This document shows, in pieces, positions 52,601 through 61,600 of a stretch of 64,000 bases of DNA (the stretch's first letter is position 1; the number at the start of each line of letters is the position of its first letter). Under the pieces are notes generated by a model. It worked only from the letters and a program-made list of their open reading frames with translations. It was not told where the DNA came from and made no database searches. The position numbers and the translations under genes were made by a program. The stretch is from Dermatemys mawii (taxonomy: Eukaryota > Chordata > Testudines > Dermatemydidae), in the NCBI GenBank assembly GCA_007922305.1, contig ML677364.1, forward strand, positions 16,700,260-16,764,259, given 5' to 3'.

Positions 52601-55600
52601 TAAGGTTTTGAGAAGTGTGGTCCTAATTTGCAGGAATATGTCAACAGTTGTGGGCAGATACTTCTCCTTCCTAGCCCTTTCTATCCTCACTGATCCCAGA
52701 GAAAGAACTATGGTCTTGATTTCAAACTGTCCTCTTATTTGAGTACTCCACTGCTGGTACAGTATATTAATTTAATGTAAATTATGCCTAAAGTGTAGTA
52801 TGAGAGGAAGCAATATGGGATTATTGGCCAGTGCAATGCTTAGAGCTGTGTAAGATCACTAGTAAGCAGAAATAACTGTGACCACATGCCTGCCTTTATA
52901 TTATGGTAACTAATTCTTTAGATGCTTACATGTTATATCAGTGAGCTGGGATTAAATGGTGAGACTGCAGATATTTTGTAAATTCTACTGTAGAATTTCC
53001 TAACACAAGTATGATCCTATTTCCTCTCCGAGTGGAGTGGAAAAAAATTTGTGATGCAAATTCATTTTATATTTGCATTTCAGAATACTACAGACCTGTC
53101 ACGATGATGCTGCAAAGTTTATTCATCTTCTGATGAACCCTGGATGCAACTACTTGGTGCAAGAAGACTTCATTCCATTTTTACAAGTAAATAGCAATTT
53201 AATTTAATCATGACCTCGTTGTATCTTCCAAAGCTAAACAAAAGAGTAGATGCACCAGCACAACTTTAATTTCCTAACTGATATTCATTCTCTTTACTAG
53301 AGTTACTAAAAAAATTGATATTTAGTGCACACCACTTGTATGGCCAACTGACCTACTAATGAGTTTAACTTGTTGCAAGTCATTTTACATTGTAAGAAAA
53401 GTTGAAAAGAAAAAAAATCCTTCACATATTACAGTAGCTCTTAACTGATGTTTGATTTTGACTGACTAATGTCAGAACCTATTTAACTTTAAGAATGACA
53501 ACTCATGATTGACATAGTAGTGTTAAGGATGTGCGTCTCATGTTTTTAGAAAGTTATTGGGTAGGGGAAAGAAGAAAAATGGCAGTTGAGTCTTTTTGCA
53601 CTGTCACAGGTCTTAGTGCTTTGCTAATGAATGATCAAAAGCAAACTTGCCAGTTGAATTTAGTGTAATTCCACATGGGTTTTTATAGAGTTTCTTCGTT
53701 TATAATGGAAAAGCATCTGTAACTTTTCAGCAGTGCTGTTTCTTACTAGTTACATGTATCAAGCCCCATCTACCCCAGGAAAATAAGTTTTTTCTGACAG
53801 GAACATATAATTTGCACACTTCTGCCTACTTTTTCTGTAATCTCCCTATTACAGTTAGGAAAGCTCATGTAATATAGCTTTTAAAAGGCACGTTATTTTG
53901 AAAACGTACATCACCATTGGATGTTTACATGAGGCACTTTACAAATGAATTTATGTTTAATAATGGTTGCTTTCCTTAGCAATCGAATTTGGAATGACTC
54001 TTTCAAGGAATTGATAGTCGTATTCTGCATTAATTAGTTGATACCCAGGGTGAGACTGGGTACCAACTGGCACTTCATTTCTTCCCCTCTCTTTATAGGA
54101 TGTGGTGAATAGTCATCCTGGCCTATCATTTTTAAAAGAAGCATCCGAATTTCATTCTCGTTACATTACCACAGTAAGTGCTTTATTTGGAAAAATTGTA
54201 TAAGCAAAGTAATTAAACTGTTAATAGGTCAATTAAAATACGTAAAACCATCCTTTTCACAATGCACTTACCTCTAGAGACAAGGATTCTGTTGATCTCA
54301 ACTTTTCAGGTGTTTAGTACATGATACTGACTATATTCAGATCTTCGAGAGACAGTAGTGGAGGAAGAGCATCTTTCATTGCAACTAATAGTTGTAAGAT
54401 TTCTCTGTACTTCAACATGTTAGAGCTTACTGAATAATAGTTTAACTGAGGAATATTGAATGGAGATGATTTGTGTGGAACATATTAATGTATTTCTACC
54501 GAAGAGCAAATTACTTAACTTGGATGCTTATTTGGGTGTGGTTTTCAATGTATGGCTGGTTAGAATACTGACCCTGGTTTGGACTTCGTAATGATAAAAG
54601 CCTAATAGTTTAAAATGACTTCTGCATTATCTGAAGTTTTGATTTATCACATAAATAATGCATAGGCTCTCCACAATATTATGGAATTGTAAAGAGATCA
54701 TGATTGATAGAATTTAAACCCTTTTTTTAAAGCTACTTGAACTGGGAAAGTCTCAAGTCTCAAGGATTTTCCTTTAATTGAATTTTGTATACATGAAAAG
54801 TTCCAGATCTGCAGCTCTAGACTTCTGTGACTAAAGTAATCTTTTTGTTCACAAACTGCTATATGAATTGCAGTTAACTGATCTATCAGTTTCCCTCAGC
54901 TACTGATATGGACTTGACAAACTCTTGAGATTGTTGCTTCAGACTCTGTGCTCATTCTGTCCTTCAATCTTCAGAGTCTGAGATTCAATCCTAAGGGCAT
55001 TCAATTTTTTTAAAAAAATGTCGGCAAGCATCAGTGACTGAGTTTAACAAGCATCCTCTGGGAACTAAATTAAGACAATTTAGTATACATAAGCTACAGT
55101 TAGATGTAGCACAAATTTAATCTAGACGTTTTCTTTTGAGACATTAACTTTTTGGTTCTGCGCCTTTCGTGCTTTAGTCCAGAGTTGAAAGTCTTCAATT
55201 TCAGCCTCCCCACTCCAATAGACGTCGTCAACAGACGATTACAGTAGTAGTGTAGAGCCTCAAGAGTTCAAAAATCATGGATCAATCCCACAAATCATGA
55301 TTGGCCTAAAAATCAAGAGATTCTTTAAGATTAAGTTGTGGGATTTAATCTGTTCTGATTTTGGAACCCTCTGCCTACTTGCACTGTGTGTTAGAAGCAC
55401 TTCAGTGCAAACCCTTGCATATTTATCAAACGTAAGAAGACTTTGTCCCCCTTTTCAGTTACTCTTTATGCAGTTTTGGAGCAGATTCTAGTTGGTCCAC
55501 TCCCGAGCTCTTGCTCCCTAGCTCTTCCCAGTCCAAGACAGCCACCTGCTCCCTTAACTGCCAAAGTTTGCACAGCTCCATGTGTGACATTTTCACATTG

Positions 55601-58600
55601 ATGAAAAATCTCCCCAGTACAGTTCCCTGCAGCTGCTTGGGAACATGGAGGGGAGAGAACATGTGAGCGACATTAGAGACTTTCTCACCAAGGAAGGGTT
55701 ACACCTGGAGCTTCTTGAAACTTTCTCTCAAAAGTTAGCTGCTGCCATCATCCCCTTCCTCCCCCATGCCCTCCAAAAGTCGGTTGGTGCCTCCCCCTCC
55801 CCCTTCTTGTGTGCCGGCTGCTGCTCCTGTTCTCTCCTGCAAGATACACTCAGTCAGGATTGAAGGATACAGGGGAATACGCTGAAATCTTAATATCATA
55901 CCCCCACCTTCTAAGTCCTGGTCAAGAGAAGCAGAAGAAGCCCTGCAGAAAGGGAGAGTGGAGGTGCTTTTGGGGGCTGAGCAATAAGGGCCAGTACTGC
56001 TTCAGACTGCTGAAAGAGGAAGTGTGTAGCCATTGCAGACCTGGTGTTTCAAAATGCCTTAGAAAACAATGTGCTGCCCTCCCCAGAGCAGCAGGGGATG
56101 GGCTACAGAGGGCTCAGATTTAGCTGCACTGTAGTGGGGTGAAGTGGAAGGGGGCGTGAGGGCTCTGCTTTACCCTTCATAAGACAGAGGGAGAAGTTGG
56201 GGTGGGGGAGGAAGGGATTCCCCCCAGTTGACACCTAACCTAACGGGTAGGGGGCTCAAGGCGGGTCCCTAGCAAAAACCTTTTCTCAGTGCTGTGGTGG
56301 GTGGGCGTTCCCCTTGTCCATAATGAGTTGCCTTCAGAGGGATAGTCTGCTATGGGGGTTGAGCTTTCTATTTCTGAGCCAGCTTATTCAGTCTCGCATG
56401 AGGAAAAAAGTGCCCGCCCCCGTGGTAGCCCACCAAAAAAGATGGATGCACGTCAGTCACCTCCAGAAGTCTGCAGTAGGGAGGGGTGCATCAAAACAAT
56501 CAGGCCCCCACAAGAAGACTGCCAGGGTAAGTGAGGCGCAAGAAGAGCTTGAAGGATGGAGCAGTGGGGAGTTGGTGCAGGCACCTGCTCCCAAGTCACA
56601 TGAAGCGAGGAGCTATTCATGTCATCACTAGAGCTCCGACAGGTGGCAAAGTTGTGGGACTCGAAATAAACTCATGAGAGTTGATGACACTGAAACTGCT
56701 TTGTTGGGTTTTTCATGCTAAGATTTGATGATACAAGTTTTTTCCTGTCACCAGTGAGGCCATAGCAATTCCTAGATGAATTATTTATCAAAAGATATGG
56801 CTGAAGCAAGGGGAGAAAGAATGAAATATGTCATCTGTGATGATTTTTCTTAGGCAGCTGTGTTGGAGCCTGGTTTGTGGAAAAACTGCTGTTCCTTCTG
56901 AGGGCTGCAGCAGCTAAATCCTCTCATCCCTCAGTCCTTTCTTTAGCTGAGGAACATGTTTGCTTACGGAGGCCTGGGTTGAAATAACATTTGACAAATT
57001 CATCTTAGCAGTTAGCCAGTTAGGGATAGCTAATGAATTTTCAACTACTTTTGCCCCTAAAAGTACTCCTCATACTGAGATCCTAGAAAAGTAGTCCTAA
57101 CTGCTATGAACATTGTCGCTGAAAAGGGAACCATAACACAGTCCAGTAATCAAAGAAATGTCAGGAAACCTGTCCACACCATTGTCCCTTTTTAGAAGAA
57201 AGAGCATCTGCTGACCACTACAGATTTCTGAAAGAAATTAAGCCATATAATTAGAGTGATAACGTATAGATCCATTGATGTCCCCTTTAGTTAAGTATTG
57301 TATTTAAGTGTATTCTGAATGGGGGTTTTTAAAGAAACTTCTTGAAGCTATAGTGATTCTACTGCTGGTGGAAGCGGTGTCTAGAGGATGTTGCCTTTAC
57401 AAAATTAAAGGTGTAGGGTAGAGTTTTTAGTGGGTTCTCACATCAATTTATTATTAAATATTGAAATCTAATTGCTGCTCTGCTTCCACTTCTGGGTAAG
57501 ATGCCATCTGAGCAGTACTTCAGAGGGAGGCAGACCCATCTGCTGGCCTGAGGTTTAAAATAATTGCCCTCAGTCTAGGAGTGAGGTCTGGTACATAAAT
57601 TGTAGGTTAATATAAAACGAATCTGTAGAAACAATATTTGTGGAATCAACTTCCACAGAAATTAAACATATCTTTAGAATTTCAACAGGGTCGTGTTTAT
57701 TTTGCACAGTTTTTCGTTCCCACAATCAAAAACGCCAATGTACAGCAGCAACTGACTTCTTGAGCATAGTAAATGAAACAAGTCTCAAACTATTTACTCA
57801 TTCTCTGCTCTGGTTTGTTTTAGAGACTCAGATTTTAAGACTTGTCCAGTTGTCTCTAAAAAACATTCAATTTGGGTTTTTTTTAAAAGACCAGTTAGAT
57901 GTGTAACAGATGAGGTAATGATGTCCAGATGGATTAAACTGCAAAGCTAAGGCAAAACTTTGCTAGAAAGAAATTGCTCTGTAGTTTAAGCCAAAAATGG
58001 GCTTTCCTTACACACAATTAGGACTGAACTAATTAAGTTTCAGAAGTATGATAGGCCATTCCCCTTTCTAGGCTTATCAAACCAGCTGTTCCTTTTGAAA
58101 GTAAGAGCAGCAGAGCTGCTGTGTGCTGCAGCTTTAACTATATATATATTTTAATCATGAAATTTTACATATTAGTAACTCACTTAATACCCTCTACTCA
58201 TAACTCAAAGCCAATTTCATTTTGATACGGAAGTATGATGGACTGTTTCATAGCTGTGTGTTTTGACATCCCTTTATTTTAGTAATATAGATGGATTTAT
58301 AACTTGGGACTTCAAGTTTCATTGCCAGATAAGTAATGTGTTTCATAATGTATCTGAAATAAAAATCTCTCATTCTTTGGACTGAACCTTCTTACACGAG
58401 GTTTCTAAGACCATTCTTAAGCTAAAAGTATAAACTGTATGATACTATAAAGTACATGTATCAAACCAACTTTTCCTTCTTACCTTTTCTCAAATAATTC
58501 TCTTACCATGTTCTTTTCTTGACCTGTTCTTCCATATCCTGTCTTTATCTGACTTAGCTTAAATTGTAAACTCTTTGAACCAGGAAATATGTTATGCATT

Positions 58601-61600
58601 TTTCAAACATAAATTTACAGTGTAAACACAGCAAGTTTTGTGATTTCTAATTTAGATTTTTAAGATCCTGGAGGGCTGAAATATTGTCTTGTGTTTAAAG
58701 CACTATATACATGGATGGCATAAGAGATAAGTGATAACCTTTCATTTGTAAAATTAAGCCATAAATTTACATCATCAATAGAATCCTTGCTGCAGATAGA
58801 ACTAGTATCTTGGATATACTAGATGTGAAGACTGGATTTGGAAGGGAAAAGGTGCTTGGCAAGCAAGAGGAAGGAGGCTGTGTGGATGGAGCGGGGAAGG
58901 TTTTGAATGTGATAGAGTAAAAGGCAGAAACCCAGAGAGGGATATATGAAATGAGTTGGTGGGAGCAATTGGAAAGGAAGGGGATTGAGGGGGTTCTTTA
59001 ATAAATGGGACAGAGGTGCAAAAGTTAATCAGGGATACAGTTATAGTGTTCAGGCAAGAGAAGCCAGGGCATGAAAATTTTAAAGGTTTTTCCAGGGTTT
59101 TATTAGCAATGGGAATAGTGAGGTAAAGGATGGATTTTGGTAATACAGAAGTAGCAGAATTTGTCAAGACTGAATATGAAAAGTATCCTGGGAGAATAGA
59201 AGGGCGCTGGAGTTGTCAGTAGAGAGAGACCGCTGGAGAGGGATCAGGAAGAAATAAGTATGGCTTTGTAGCACTGAACTGAAGATATTGGAACATCTGA
59301 AGAATGTCTAAGTGATATCTCTATATTGAATAGAGAAAGTTGGAAATCCTTTCTGGCAAGGTAGTATCTGAAACAATTGGAAGATGAGACAAGTGAGAAA
59401 AAAGGAGGAATGGACCCAGCCTCAACAGATGGAAAGAAGAGGAAGATAAAGACTCTGAGGAGAATGATGACCAAATACTGCAGATTGTTTATTACTATTG
59501 CTCAATCAGAAATTAATACAGCAGTAGACTGCAGAGCCTTATTTCATTTTTGTTTGTTTGCATTTGTACACTGGTATTTTTAAACACTTAACCAAGACTT
59601 GGAAGAATACATTGTTTAGTTCAGATAGTTAAAAGTAGACTTTCAACTTTTCTCTCTTTTGCAGGTTATACAAAGGATATTTTATACAGTAAATAGGTCT
59701 TGGTCTGGAAGAATCACGTGTAATGAACTCAGGAAAAGCAGCTTTTTGCAGGTATTTATGTAAAATTTTGCAAGGTAGATACAACTTCGGCTCATTTAAA
59801 AGTTTTATTAAGTTAAATAATTTAAAAGGGCATAAGTAAAGATGGTAGTTTCTTGCTTCTTGTCAGATCAATGAAGACTGAAGTGCATTGATTCTCAAGG
59901 GAACAATTATTAATTGACTGTTTCAATTTAGATTAGGATTACTGTGTTGTTCAGAGCTATATTTGTGTCTCACTTAACAAAGTTGGCTGTCCTTACTACG
60001 CAGCTTTCTCTGGCACCTTAGCTTTCAACTCAGTTTATTAATATATGCTCTTAGCATGCTATATTATGATAAGGTCTTTGAAGATAAAATAATTCCACTG
60101 AAAAACTGTTAAAGATTAGTGACGCTCATTGATGATATGAGAACTTTCACTTATCCTTCCAGTTGCTGCTGTGACCAACAAGCATCTTGCAGGTTCTTTA
60201 ATGAGATTTTCTTTTTCCTGATAATAGAATGTGGCATTATTGGAAGAAGAAGCTGATATAAACCAGCTGACAGAATACTTCTCTTATGAACACTTCTATG
60301 TCATCTATTGCAAATTTTGGGAGCTGGATACAGACCATGACCTCTATATTGATCCAAAGGATTTAGCCCGGCATAATGATCATGGTATGACACATGGAAC
60401 AACTTTTAACAGTCTAACTTTAGGAACATAAGTAAAAGTTAACTGAAAAGCTATACAGCACTTCATATGCAGTTTTAAGGATACCTAGCAGCTACATGCT
60501 GTTCTGCATTAGTTTTAGATTCTGTAATCCTGCACATTTGTCCAAGAGCTTAATTTAAACATCTCTTTACTTCCAAAGCAGCTGCAAAATGTACTTGATT
60601 AGCAGCTGTGTCTCTATTGTCATCTTAAGGAATCATTCCTCTCACGATTGGAAAGTTAACTTACAAACCGAAAATCTGATGTGCCCTCCTCTCCCACATA
60701 GTGAAAGATCTGGGACATCATTCTGATTGCCCTACGGAAGGGAAATATTTTTCCCTAGCGTTGCTTCTACTCAAATCTAACTACTTTTTAGTCAATATTT
60801 CATTCAGGAAGGAGAACATGTATGTTTTTCTGCTGGTCATGATCATTTGATCCAACAGACCAGCAAAGGGAAAAGCGAGTTTGATCACATATTCTAGAAG
60901 ACTCTCTCCTCATTCTTAACAGGAAGAAAAGCTAACAGCTGTTAAACACGAACAGTAGGAAATATGGGTGCAAGCAGCTTGAAGGTATTGATCTCGAGTA
61001 CTGCTGTGTGTCTGCCATTCCCATTAAGTTCAGTTGAAATCAAAAGGAGACACTGGGTGTTCAGCACGCTTGAAAATAGGCTACTTAGGTGCCTAAGTAT
61101 GGACTTCACAGCCCAACTTTTGGGCACACATTTTGAAAATGTTGGCCCTATACTTAAAAGCAGGTGGTGGAGTAAGGTATGTCTTCAACTACTTAGTCAT
61201 CTCCCACAGGCATGGTCGTCTCCTTCTTGCTGTCAGTCTAAAACTGGACTAGACCAAGCACTCATACACTTTGCAAGGAAAAGTACTGAAGTGGAAGGGT
61301 TATTGACGTGGTAGCCTAACAGGTTTCTTCCCTCTCTGATTTCTATGATCTCAGCTTTCAGCTGTATCAGGCCATTTTTCCCTTTGAAGCAAATGAGTTG
61401 TGTCACGCAGTTCTGGAAATAAATAAATAGGTTGCTGGTGTCCCTTAGAACAGTGGTTCTCAACCTCTCCAGACTATTGTACGCCTTTCAGGAGTCTGAT
61501 TTGTCTTATGTACCCCAAGTTTCACCTCACTTCAACTACTTGCTTACAAAATCAGACATAAATACAAAAATGGCACAGCCACACTATTACTGAAAAAGTT

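Noticed and set aside
55645..56631. Frames of 60-105 codons in the GC-rich part of intron 6
   Set aside because: Mutually overlapping in different frames, no homology recognised, and probably inside a repeat.
60385..60431. Reading through exon 8 into [15 protein letters not shown]
   Set aside because: This is intron 8 sequence after a clear donor; the true continuation is exon 9 at 62771.
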